Positions 31,225 to 38,689 of a DNA stretch of 64,000 nt are shown here, in pieces. Location of the stretch: the NCBI RefSeq assembly GCF_003202235.1, contig NZ_MASU01000016.1, positions 56,157 to 120,156 on the forward strand, written 5' to 3'. The DNA comes from Prauserella flavalba. Its GTDB lineage: Bacteria; Actinomycetota; Actinomycetes; Mycobacteriales; Pseudonocardiaceae. How positions within the stretch are numbered: the first letter of the stretch is position 1; every line of letters begins with the position of its first letter. Under the pieces are notes generated by a model. It had not been told where the DNA came from, did not search any database, and saw only the letters and a program-made list of their open reading frames with translations. The translations under genes and the position numbers were made by a program.

Positions 31225-31255
31225 GGTTCCTCTCATCGATTCTCGAGGAGGAACC
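31225..31255 (+). promoter_or_regulatory. Hairpin that would bury the subtilase Shine-Dalgarno
   Basis: GGTTCCTC (31225-31232) is the perfect complement of GAGGAACC (31248-31255), with a 15-nt loop. The 3' arm contains most of the GAGGAGGAA ribosome-binding site of the protease gene starting at GTG 31258. Folding would hide the site; a 5' start before 31225 is required for this to act. Confidence 0.5.
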
Positions 31256-31257
31256 GA

Positions 31258-32991
31258 GTGAGAAAACCCAGGCTCCTTGCCGCCGCGCTGGCCGTGCCGC
31301 TCATCGGCGGTGTCGTGGGCGTCACCGCGCCCGTCGCGACCGCGCAGCCCGCCCTGTCCGGACCGGCCACCGAGTTCACCGTGCTCGCCGAGGCGGGAAG
31401 CAGCACCGCCGACGCCGCACAGGCCGTGCGTGACGCCGGGGGCACCGTGGTCCGCACCAACCCGGCCACCGGACTGATCACGGCGACCGCGCCGGCCAAC
31501 GGCTTCACCGAGCGCGTGTCCGCCGACCCGGCCGTCTACGGTGCGGCCGAGGCCCGCCCGATCGGCGAGGCGCCGAAGCAGGACGGCTCCGTCACGCCGC
31601 ACGACGCGGTGGAGAAGGAGAACCAGCACGTCAAGCCCACCACGACGCGGGCGAAGCGGCCGGCGTCGAAGCCCTTCGGGACCGACCCGCTCGACGACAA
31701 GCTCTGGGGCCTGAAGTCCGTTCGCTCCGACCTGGCCAGGACCGTGCAGCCCGGCGACGAACGGGTCAAGGTCGGCGTGATCGACACCGGCGTCGACGGC
31801 ACGCACCCCGACCTCGCGCCGAACTTCGACCGCAAGACCTCACGTAACTTCGTGCGCGACATCCCCGCGGACCCGAACGGCAACGAGGTGGACGGGCCGT
31901 GTGAGTTCCGCGGCTGCGTCGACCCGGTCGACCACGACGACAACGGGCACGGCACGCACGTGGCAGGCACCATCGCCGCCGCCGCGAACGGCACGGGCAT
32001 CTCGGGCGTCGCGCCCGGTGTCACGCTCGTGAACCTGCGGGCCGGACAGGACGCCGGATACTTCTTCCTCCAGCCGGTGGTCGACGCCATCACGTACGCG
32101 GGCGACGCGGGCATCGACGTGATCAACATGTCGTTCTACGTGGATCCCTGGCTGTACAACTGTGCGGCCAACCCGGCTGACTCGCCGGAGCAGCAGGCGG
32201 CACAGCGCATGACGGTCGAGGCCGTGAACCGCGCGCTGAAGTACGCGCACCGCAAGGGCGTCACGCAGGTCGTCGCGCTCGGCAACCAGCACACCGATCT
32301 CGGTGCGCCGCAGCCGGACGCCAGCAGTCCCAACTACCCGGCGGGCAACGAGCACGAGCGGAACATCGACAACGCGTCGTGCCTCTCGATGCCCACCGAG
32401 GGCGCGCACACGATCTCGGTGTCCTCGTTCGGTCCGTCGCAGGCGAAGGCCGACTACTCCAACTACGGCACGGAGCAGATCTCGGTGTCCGCCCCGGGCG
32501 GCTACTACCGCGACTACTTCGGCACGGACTGGTTCCGGGCCAACGAGAACATGATCCTCTCGGCCTACCCGCGCAACGTGGCGGTCGCGGAGGGCAACGT
32601 GGACGCCGAGGGCAACATCACGCCGCAGGGCGTGGAGCTCGGCGTGCAGAAGGCGACCGCCGCCGACGGCACGGTCGGGTACTACCAGTACCTGCAGGGC
32701 ACGTCGATGGCAGCGCCGCACGCGAGCGGGGTCGCCGCGCTGATCGTGTCGGAGTACGGCCGCGGCTGGGGAAACCGGTTCGGCATGGACCCGGACACGG
32801 TCGAGCGGGTGCTGCTCGGCACCGCCGCCGAGATCGCGTGCCCGGTGCCGAACACCGTCGACTACCTCGATGAGGGCCGTGACGAGTCGTTCACCGCGAC
32901 CTGCACGGGCACGCCGGAGTTCAACGGCTTCTACGGCCACGGAGCCGTGGACGCCTACGCCGCCGTGCAACACGGCGCCCGTCACCTGTAG
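31258..32991 (+). CDS. Secreted subtilisin-like serine protease (S8)
   Basis: A 577-residue exported protease. A signal peptide (KPRLLAAALAVPLIGGVVGV, ending near TAQPA) is followed by an inhibitor-I9-like propeptide (TEFTVLAEAGSSTADAAQAV) up to about residue 130. The catalytic triad is intact: Asp176 in VIDTGVDGTHPDL, His231 in GHGTHVAGTIAAA, Ser483 in GTSMAAPHASG. Four or more cysteines in the mature part suggest disulfides. GTG 31258 is set by the strong GAGGAGGAA site just upstream, which is embedded in a hairpin. It converges on an S10 peptidase gene, with a palindromic repeat between them. Confidence 0.93.
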   Translation: MRKPRLLAAALAVPLIGGVVGVTAPVATAQPALSGPATEFTVLAEAGSSTADAAQAVRDAGGTVVRTNPATGLITATAPANGFTERVSADPAVYGAAEARPIGEAPKQDGSVTPHDAVEKENQHVKPTTTRAKRPASKPFGTDPLDDKLWGLKSVRSDLARTVQPGDERVKVGVIDTGVDGTHPDLAPNFDRKTSRNFVRDIPADPNGNEVDGPCEFRGCVDPVDHDDNGHGTHVAGTIAAAANGTGISGVAPGVTLVNLRAGQDAGYFFLQPVVDAITYAGDAGIDVINMSFYVDPWLYNCAANPADSPEQQAAQRMTVEAVNRALKYAHRKGVTQVVALGNQHTDLGAPQPDASSPNYPAGNEHERNIDNASCLSMPTEGAHTISVSSFGPSQAKADYSNYGTEQISVSAPGGYYRDYFGTDWFRANENMILSAYPRNVAVAEGNVDAEGNITPQGVELGVQKATAADGTVGYYQYLQGTSMAAPHASGVAALIVSEYGRGWGNRFGMDPDTVERVLLGTAAEIACPVPNTVDYLDEGRDESFTATCTGTPEFNGFYGHGAVDAYAAVQHGARHL

Positions 32992-32997
32992 GCCCAC

Positions 32998-33054
32998 ATG
33001 CAGTGAAGGCCACCATGCCTGCGGTCAACGCAGGGATGGTGGCCTTCACTGCAT
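32998..33054. repeat. Intergenic palindromic repeat, copy 3 (19-bp stem)
   Basis: The arms 32998-33016 and 33036-33054 pair over 19 bp. The inner end of the stem is ACCAT/ATGGT where other copies have ACCTT/AAGGT, a two-sided change. The loop forms a second hairpin, CCTGCG-GTCAA-CGCAGG. It begins 7 bp after the subtilase stop codon and ends 7 bp before the end of the converging S10 gene. Confidence 0.92.
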
Positions 33055-33060
33055 AAGGGG

Positions 33061-34560
33061 TCAGCGGTTGGCGGCGGACTTCACGAACGTCGCCAGGTCC
33101 TTCGACTGCTGCACGCGCGAGGGCTCGTGGACGTACATCATGTGCCCCGCCGGGTAGTACACCGTCTCGACGTTGCCCCGCAGCTCCTCCGGGATCTGCA
33201 GGCGCGCGAGCACGTGCTCGGCCGCGTAGTACGGCGTGGCGCCGTCGTAGTGACCCAGTGCCACGTGGACCTTGAGGTGCGGGTTGGCGCGCATCGCCGC
33301 GCCCAGACCGTCCACGACGGACACCGGGCGGCCCTCGAAGTCCGAGTACGACCACGCGCGGTTGACGTCCATCGAGAGGATCTCGTACGGCAGGTCGTTG
33401 GCGTAGCCCAGCTCCGCCCGCACATAGTGGTTGAAGCCCGCCGAGTAGGCGCCGATGATGCGCGAGACGGACGCGTCGTCGCTCATGTGCTCGCGGCCGC
33501 CGTCCGGCTCCCACGTGGTGAAGCGGCCGTCCATCCGGCCCGTCGTGAGCCCCTCCTCGCGCAGCAGCTCGGTGAAGAACCGCACGTGCTCGATACGAAG
33601 GTTCACCCGATCCACATAGGACTCCGAGAGTCCGCTGAGGTACGCGAGCCTCGCCACCGCGTCCGCGCGTTCCTCCTCGCTGAGCCGGGCCCCGCGCTGC
33701 AACGCCCACGGCAGGTCGCGCGAAGCGAACTCCTCGGCCTCGGCAAGCACCTCGTCGAGCGGACGGTCGCCGTGCTTGCCGTGGTAGTGCGCGATCGCGG
33801 CGTACGTCGGAAGGTACAGCGAGTACGGCAGGTCGTTGCCCTCGCTGAAGACGATCGTGCCCATGTCGAGCACCGACGAGATCAGCAGCAGACCGTTGAG
33901 GTAGAGCCCGTGCCGCTCCTGAAGATGCGTCGCGAGGGCCGCCGCGCGCAGCGTTCCGTACGACTCGCCCGCCACGAACTTCGGTGAGAGCCACCGCTCG
34001 TTACGCGACGTCCACAGCCGGATCACCTCGCCGACCGACTCCACGTCGGGCGTGAACCCGTGGTAGTCCTTCGGTTTCTCCCCACTGGCCGCCCGCGAGT
34101 AGCCCGTGGAGACCGGGTCGATGAACACCAGGTCGCTGTGCGCGAGCAGGGTGTCCGCGTTGTCGGCGAGGCGGTACGGCGGCGGCTCGGGGTCGTTCAC
34201 GTCACCGGAGACGATCCGGCGCGGGCCGAGCACGCCGAGGTGCAGCCAGATGCTCGACGAGCCGGGCCCGCCGTTGAACGCGAACGTCACCGGCCGCGTC
34301 GCGGGGTCCGCGCCGTCGAGGGTGTAGGCGGTGACGAACACCTCGGCCTTGGGCTTGTGGCCCTCGAACTTGCCGTCGGTGAGGACCTCCTTGCGGAGGA
34401 CGATCCGGCCGGTCTGCGCGGTGTAGGCGAGCTTGCGGCGTTTGACGGTGAGGCTGTGCTGTGTGGTCACCAGGTCGTCGGTGGGCTCGGCGGGTTCGGC
34501 CGTCGCGCCGTCGCCGTTCTCGGGGGTCTCGGTCTCGCCGTTGGTGGTCTTCTCGGGCAT
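33061..34560 (-). CDS. S10 serine carboxypeptidase-like protein, cytoplasmic
   Basis: A 499-residue alpha/beta-hydrolase of the S10 family. The triad can be read: Ser200 in VAGESYGTLRAAALA, Asp439 in ALGHYDGATPYY, His473 in PAGHMMYVHE; the substrate-binding RPVTFAFNGGPGSSSIWLHL is also clear. No signal peptide is present; the N-terminus is acidic and disordered (PEKTTNGETETPENGDGATA), so unlike most S10 enzymes it should act in the cytoplasm. TAGGTT lies 6 bases before ATG 34560 (leaderless). Divergent from udgB with only 32 bp between starts. Confidence 0.9.
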   Translation of the reverse strand: MPEKTTNGETETPENGDGATAEPAEPTDDLVTTQHSLTVKRRKLAYTAQTGRIVLRKEVLTDGKFEGHKPKAEVFVTAYTLDGADPATRPVTFAFNGGPGSSSIWLHLGVLGPRRIVSGDVNDPEPPPYRLADNADTLLAHSDLVFIDPVSTGYSRAASGEKPKDYHGFTPDVESVGEVIRLWTSRNERWLSPKFVAGESYGTLRAAALATHLQERHGLYLNGLLLISSVLDMGTIVFSEGNDLPYSLYLPTYAAIAHYHGKHGDRPLDEVLAEAEEFASRDLPWALQRGARLSEEERADAVARLAYLSGLSESYVDRVNLRIEHVRFFTELLREEGLTTGRMDGRFTTWEPDGGREHMSDDASVSRIIGAYSAGFNHYVRAELGYANDLPYEILSMDVNRAWSYSDFEGRPVSVVDGLGAAMRANPHLKVHVALGHYDGATPYYAAEHVLARLQIPEELRGNVETVYYPAGHMMYVHEPSRVQQSKDLATFVKSAANR

Positions 34561-34592
34561 GCGTCCAACCTAGATCAAGGGACAATGGAATC

Positions 34593-35300
34593 GTGGTGAT
34601 CACGGCGAGGACGCTGGCCGAGCTCGACCGGCAGGTGAGCGACTGCCGCGCGTGCCCCCGGCTGGTGGAGTGGCGCGAGCACGTCGCCGAGGTCAAGCGC
34701 GCCTCCTACGCGAGTGAGACCTACTGGGGCAGGCCCGTGCCGGGGTTCGGCCCGCCGGACGCGTCGCTGGCCGTGGTGGGCCTCGCTCCCGCCGCGCACG
34801 GCGGGAACCGCACCGGACGGATGTTCACCGGCGACCGCTCCGGCGACGTGCTCTTCCAGGCCCTCTACGACGTCGGCCTCGCCTCGCAGCCGACGTCGGT
34901 GCGCCGCGACGACGGCCTGACCCTGCGCGGGACCCGGATCACCGCGCCCGTCCACTGCGCACCGCCCGACAACAAGCCGACGCCGGCCGAGCGCGACACG
35001 TGCGGCGTGTGGTTAGCACGTGAACTCGATCTGCTCAAGCCCACGCTGCGCGCTGTGGTGGTGCTCGGCGGTTTCGGCTGGCAGGCGCTGCTGCCCGTGC
35101 TGGCCGCCGCGGGGTGGGCGATCCCGAGGCCGAGGCCGCGCTTCGGGCACGGCGTGCACGTGCTCCTCGAAGGCCCCTCCGACCTGCACCTCCTCGGCTG
35201 TTATCACGTTTCACAACAGAACACGTTCACGGGCAGGCTGACCCCCGCGATGCTGCGGGAAATCTTCGCGAAAGCGGCATCACTGGCGGGGCTCAACTGA
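34593..35300 (+). CDS. udgB: Family 5 uracil-DNA glycosylase
   Basis: Removes uracil and other deaminated bases from DNA, important in GC-rich genomes. The 235-residue protein has CRACPRLVEWR (iron-sulfur cysteines), the active-site region VVGLAPAAHGGNRTGRMFTG followed by DRSGDVLFQAL, APPDNKP with further cysteine APVHCAPP, and LLGCYHVSQQNTFTGRLTP near the end. These are family 5 (UdgB, Rv1259-like) features; the catalytic Asp of family 1 is absent as expected. GTG 34593 has GACAAT 6 bases upstream. A TTA leucine codon occurs in frame at 35013, rare in such a genome. Confidence 0.92.
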   Translation: MVITARTLAELDRQVSDCRACPRLVEWREHVAEVKRASYASETYWGRPVPGFGPPDASLAVVGLAPAAHGGNRTGRMFTGDRSGDVLFQALYDVGLASQPTSVRRDDGLTLRGTRITAPVHCAPPDNKPTPAERDTCGVWLARELDLLKPTLRAVVVLGGFGWQALLPVLAAAGWAIPRPRPRFGHGVHVLLEGPSDLHLLGCYHVSQQNTFTGRLTPAMLREIFAKAASLAGLN

Positions 35301-35383
35301 ATCGTTTGCGTAACGTGGCGACGCTGGTCACAGCCAGGTAGGGTCCACGAGCGGTTTGCTTGACGCGGTGCGAACATGGAGTC

Positions 35384-36706
35384 ATGGCAGCCAAGTCGGA
35401 ACCCACGAGGATCCTCGTTCTCGGTGGCGGGTACGTCGGCCTGTACACGGCTCTGGGGCTTCAGAAGAAGCTCCGCGCCAACGAGGCGTCCGTGACCGTG
35501 GTCGACCCTCAGCCGCACATGACCTACCAGCCGTTCCTCCCCGAGGCGGCCGCCGGGTCCATCGAGCCGCGGCACGTGGTCGTGCCGCTGCGCAGGGCTC
35601 TCCGACGTTGCCACGTGCTGACCGCCCGCGTCACCAAGATCGAGCACGAGCGCAAGGCCGTGACGGTCGAGGCCGCCGACGGGCACATCGAGCAGCTCAA
35701 CTACGACGTGCTCGTGGTGGCGCTCGGCTCGGTCGCGCGACTGCTCCCGATCCCCGGCCTCGCCGAGGAGGGCATCGCCTTCAAGACCATCGGTGAGGCG
35801 ATCTACCTCCGCAACCACGTGCTCACCAAGCTCGACGAGGCCGCCAGCACTCTCGACCCCGAGCTGCGCAAGCGGCTGCTGACGTTCACCGTGGTCGGCG
35901 GTGGGTTCGCCGGTATCGAGGCGCTCGCCGAGCTGGAGGACATGACCCGCTTCGCGACGCGCTACTACGAGAACATCCAGCCTGAGGACATCCGCTGGGT
36001 GCTCGTCGAGGCGGCCGGCCGCATCCTGCCCGAGGTCCGCGAGACGCTCGGCGTCTGGACGGTCGAGCAGCTCGAGAAACGCGGCATCGAGGTCTACCTT
36101 TCGACGGCCGCGAAGTCGTTCGAGAACGGCCACGTGGTGCTGTCGGACGGCACGGAGTTCGAGAGCGACACGATCATCTGGACCGCCGGTGTCAAGGCGA
36201 ACCCGGTGCTCGCGAACTCGGACCTCCCGCTCGACAAGCGCGGCAGGCTCCAGGCGACGGCTGGCCTGCAGGTCGTCGGCCACCCCGACGCCTGGACGGC
36301 CGGTGACATCGCCGCCGTGCCGGACCTCTCGCGCACCGAGGAGGACCCGACGGCCACCTGCCCGCCGAACGCCCAGCACGCGGTGCGGCAGGCGCGGCAC
36401 CTGGCGAAGAACATCATCAAGGTGCTGCGGGGCGGCCAGCCGGTGGACTACTACCACAAGAACGTGGGCTCGGTCGCCAGCCTCGGCCTGCACAAGGGCG
36501 TCGCGGACACCTTCAACGTCAAGGTCAAGGGCTTCGTCGCCTGGCTGATGCACCGCGCGTACCACGTCAAGGCGATGCCGACGGTCAACCGCAAGGTCCG
36601 CATCATGCTCGACTGGCTCCTGGGCGGTCTGCTCCGTCGCGAGGTCGTCTCGCTCGGGCAGATCAACAACCCGAAGGAAGAGTTCACGCGGGCATCCAAG
36701 TCGTAG
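35384..36706 (+). CDS. ndh: Type II NADH:quinone oxidoreductase
   Basis: Non-proton-pumping NADH dehydrogenase feeding electrons to menaquinone at the membrane surface. The 440-residue flavoprotein shows the FAD-binding ILVLGGGYVGLYTALGLQKK, MTYQPFLPEAAAGSIEPRHV, the NAD-binding FTVVGGGFAGIEALAELEDM, TIIWTAGVKANPVL and the FAD contact WTAGDIAAVPDL. A C-terminal segment with GFVAWLMHRAYHVKAMPTVN suits membrane association. ATG 35384 with GGAG just upstream is used. It is followed 26 bp later by a tRNA gene on the same strand. Confidence 0.93.
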   Translation: MAAKSEPTRILVLGGGYVGLYTALGLQKKLRANEASVTVVDPQPHMTYQPFLPEAAAGSIEPRHVVVPLRRALRRCHVLTARVTKIEHERKAVTVEAADGHIEQLNYDVLVVALGSVARLLPIPGLAEEGIAFKTIGEAIYLRNHVLTKLDEAASTLDPELRKRLLTFTVVGGGFAGIEALAELEDMTRFATRYYENIQPEDIRWVLVEAAGRILPEVRETLGVWTVEQLEKRGIEVYLSTAAKSFENGHVVLSDGTEFESDTIIWTAGVKANPVLANSDLPLDKRGRLQATAGLQVVGHPDAWTAGDIAAVPDLSRTEEDPTATCPPNAQHAVRQARHLAKNIIKVLRGGQPVDYYHKNVGSVASLGLHKGVADTFNVKVKGFVAWLMHRAYHVKAMPTVNRKVRIMLDWLLGGLLRREVVSLGQINNPKEEFTRASKS

Positions 36707-36732
36707 CAGCTACGGGGGCTTAAGCTGCTCAT

Positions 36733-36806
36733 GCCCCCGTAGCCCAACCGGCAGAGGCAGTCGACTTAAAATCGATTCAGTGCGGGTTCGAGTCCCGTCG
36801 GGGGCA
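36733..36806 (+). tRNA. Atypical class I tRNA with UAA (Leu) anticodon
   Basis: All arms fold: acceptor GCCCCCG/CGGGGGC, D arm GCC...GGC, anticodon arm GTCGA-CTTAAAA-TCGAT, T arm GCGGG-TTCGAGT-CCCGT, discriminator A, 74 nt. The loop puts UAA at positions 34-36, which reads UUA leucine codons. The variable region is only 5 nt (TCAGT), whereas bacterial tRNA-Leu is class II with a long variable arm. The body therefore looks like another isoacceptor class with a leucine anticodon. No CCA is encoded. Charging identity cannot be predicted. Integrase debris follows, so the 3' end may once have been an attachment site. Confidence 0.85.
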
Positions 36807-36849
36807 CTATCTGCGCTGATCAGCGGCCTGTGGAAGTGGGGCGCCAAGA

Positions 36850-36960
36850 TCAGGCGGCCCATTTGCGCCCCAGCCCATGCCAGCATCCTGCGTGATGGAC
36901 GGCCGGGAGTGCCCGAGCCGGTCAACGAGCCGCCGTCGAGCTAACCAGTTCACCGAGGCA
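36850..36960 (-). pseudogene. Tyrosine-recombinase (integrase) C-terminal remnant
   Basis: The reverse strand encodes RRLVDRLGHSRPSITQD at about 36885-36935, matching the LGHxxPxxTxxxY box of actinobacterial phage and ICE integrases, where the usual continuation is VYMGR; here DAGMGWG follows and the catalytic tyrosine is lost. Reading upstream, the frame does not keep integrase features, so frameshifts or deletions have occurred. It points toward the tRNA end 45 bp away, the normal arrangement of an integrase at its attachment site. Confidence 0.55.
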
Positions 36961-37260
36961 CGCCCGCGATTCGGGAGTGCCAGCCGGACGCGAGCGGTCG
37001 TCTGTCCGGAGACTGTGTGTTCAAGGTTTCTTCTCGCATCAAGATCAAGTGCCCCAACTAGCGCCCCGCAATGGCCAGGAGATGACCACAGTCGACGAGC
37101 CATGACCGAGCCGCACTGTCTGTTATTGGCCCAGTGAGTGCCGCACCGCTCCACTGCTCCCGCGAGCTTGGGCTGTATGGCGCAGTCCGCCGCCAGCGAT
37201 CGTGATCGGAGAGCACGGTCCCTTCTGCGTAGCCAGGCGGATACGACGGCTGTGTCGTGC
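36961..37260. other. Stretch without recognisable gene
   Basis: No open frame here has actinobacterial codon character or a recognised motif. Base composition is less GC-rich than the flanks. It probably continues the decayed element whose integrase fragment lies to the left; short open frames on both strands look random. Confidence 0.5.
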
Positions 37261-37500
37261 TCAGGCGTTGCGGGTGTCCGGGATTTCGACCACGGTTTCG
37301 ATGGGCACGTCGTGCAGTTCGACCCGGCCGATCTCGAGCTGTGCCGTCGTCACGACGTTCGTGTCCCAGTCCATGTCCTCGGCCTGCCGCGTCTTGAGCC
37401 AGCCAGTCGCTGCGACTCGTTCGCCCTCGATCTCGGTGTCTATTCGTACCCGCGTCCGACCTACATGCCGGAGGGTGAGGTCGCCGATCTTGACTTTCAA
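37261..37500 (-). CDS. C-terminal fragment or small hypothetical protein
   Basis: The reverse strand encodes about 79 residues with normal composition: KVKIGDLTLRHVGRTRVRID, then TEIEGERVAATGWLKTRQAE and VVTTAQLEIGRVELHDVPIE, ending VVEIPDTRNA. It looks like a small beta-rich domain, not recognised. TTG at 37500 is a possible start, but sigma-factor-like coding begins on the other strand at 37502, so the true N-terminus was probably lost at a recombination junction there. Function unknown. Confidence 0.35.
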   Translation of the reverse strand: MKVKIGDLTLRHVGRTRVRIDTEIEGERVAATGWLKTRQAEDMDWDTNVVTTAQLEIGRVELHDVPIETVVEIPDTRNA

Positions 37501-37501
37501 G

Positions 37502-37686
37502 GTTCCATGCGGGGACCACCGGGCTGACGACCTGGTCCAGTCCAGCATCACCAAGAAGCCGATCGTCAACACCTTCCTCGCCGGGCAGCGGACCAGATGG
37601 CGCCGGTTGGTCGACCTGCGGGCCGCGCTCGCCGAGTTGCCGCCGCGCCAGCGGGCCACCGTGGTGCTGCGGTACTTCTGCCTCCG
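37502..37686 (+). pseudogene. Remnant of a SigE-family ECF sigma factor
   Basis: In one frame: CGDHRADDLVQSSITKK resembles the end of sigma region 2, IVNTFLAGQRTRWRRLV the region after it, and DLRAALAELPPRQRATVVLR followed by YF the start of region 4. About 20 residues are missing between the first two pieces, the recognition helix of region 4 is absent after YF, and region 2 has no beginning. The pieces stay in frame, as if several deletions happened. It directly precedes a membrane protein of the type usually encoded after such sigma genes. Confidence 0.6.
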
Positions 37687-38661
37687 ATGGCGCTCGACAT
37701 CGACGCCGCGAGGCGGAAGGGTAGGCGGAAGCGGCGGCTTCGCAGCTCCTCGGTTGTCGCGGGGTGCGCCGCCGTGGTGCTCGCTGCGGCCCTGGCGATC
37801 CCCGCGGCGCTCGGCTCGCCCGGCCCGGGGTTTCAGGCCGCCGATCCCGACCGGCCGACGACCACCTCGACGACCGGTCCCGACGAGCAGGAGGCGACAG
37901 GAATGGTCGACCGGCGGCACAATCCCTTGGTTGCCAAGGCATCGTTCGGCTGGCTGCCGGAGGTGATCACCGGCGTCGAGTACGGGGTGGGAGACCACGG
38001 CGATTACGCGCTGGCCGTCGGGCAGGGGGAGTACCCGCCGATGATCTGGCTCGCCGTCTACGACAAGGAGCCGCCGCTCGACCGCCTGGGGAAAATGGGG
38101 GGCCAGGCGGTCAGTATTCCCGCCAAGGTTGGCTCGCACGAGGGCTATTGGGTCACGGTGGACCCCGGCGATCCGCTGAACAGGGGTTACGCTTACCTGC
38201 GCTGGGAGACCGGGGACGGACGGTGGGCGGAGATCAACGCCTACTACCTCGACTTCCGTGACCCGCAACAGGCGCTGCTCAGGGTCGCCGCCGACGTGAA
38301 GGTCGAGGACCGGGCGGTGCCCTTGCCTCTCCACATCAGTGGCCTGCCGGACAATTTCCGTCTCGGTGACGTCACGACCTTGCGCAGGCCCGAGCTGAAC
38401 GACGGCCTTCCGTGGGCGGTCCAGCTGTTCTACACCGTCAACGGCGCCAACGTGGCCTTCCATGTGAAGCCGGCGGGCGGTGCGCCGCCCAGGTTCGGCG
38501 ACCCCGTCTGCAAGACCGAGAACGAGTTGCTGGCCTGTGTCACCGTCGACCGGCCGGTGGCCGCAGACCTCGGTCCGATCGGCGGAGCGCAGGGCCTGCT
38601 CGACCGCGTCACGCTGCTCGGCCTCGATGAGAGCCGGTGGACGGATCGGGTGATCGGCTAG
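37687..38661 (+). CDS. Membrane-anchored protein of an ECF-sigma locus
   Basis: A 324-residue bitopic protein. The N-terminus ALDIDAARRKGRRKRRLRSS is basic and resembles the start of proteins encoded beside SigE-family sigma factors, though it seems shortened. One membrane helix follows (VVAGCAAVVLAAALAIPAAL), then a Pro/Thr linker and a 240-residue external domain with FGWLPEVITGVEYGVG, YAYLRWETGDGRWAEINAYY and LLACVTVDRPVA. The partner sigma gene just upstream is a remnant, so this product may be orphaned. Function unknown; anti-sigma activity is not shown by any motif. ATG 37687 lies inside the sigma-remnant frame. Confidence 0.65.
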   Translation: MALDIDAARRKGRRKRRLRSSSVVAGCAAVVLAAALAIPAALGSPGPGFQAADPDRPTTTSTTGPDEQEATGMVDRRHNPLVAKASFGWLPEVITGVEYGVGDHGDYALAVGQGEYPPMIWLAVYDKEPPLDRLGKMGGQAVSIPAKVGSHEGYWVTVDPGDPLNRGYAYLRWETGDGRWAEINAYYLDFRDPQQALLRVAADVKVEDRAVPLPLHISGLPDNFRLGDVTTLRRPELNDGLPWAVQLFYTVNGANVAFHVKPAGGAPPRFGDPVCKTENELLACVTVDRPVAADLGPIGGAQGLLDRVTLLGLDESRWTDRVIG

Positions 38662-38664
38662 CTA

Positions 38665-38682
38665 TATAAGCGCTGTTACAAT
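38665..38682 (+). promoter_or_regulatory. Likely leaderless promoter and operator of the marR-type gene
   Basis: TACAAT (38677-38682) is a near-perfect -10 box ending 7 bases before the ATG at 38690. The imperfect palindrome TATAAGCGCTGTTA (38665-38678, core AGCGCT) overlaps it and could be the autoregulatory operator. The sequence is AT-rich against its surroundings. Confidence 0.5.
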
Positions 38683-38689
38683 CGGCGAT

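Noticed and set aside
36733..36806. Reading the odd tRNA as tRNA-Lys
   Set aside because: The loop is CTTAAAA, not CTTTTAA or CTCTTAA, so the anticodon is UAA and not UUU or CUU.
37006..37017. Possible integrase HxLR catalytic box (HSLR) upstream of the LGH box
   Set aside because: It is in a different frame and about 106 bases from the LGH motif instead of about 78, so it may be chance.
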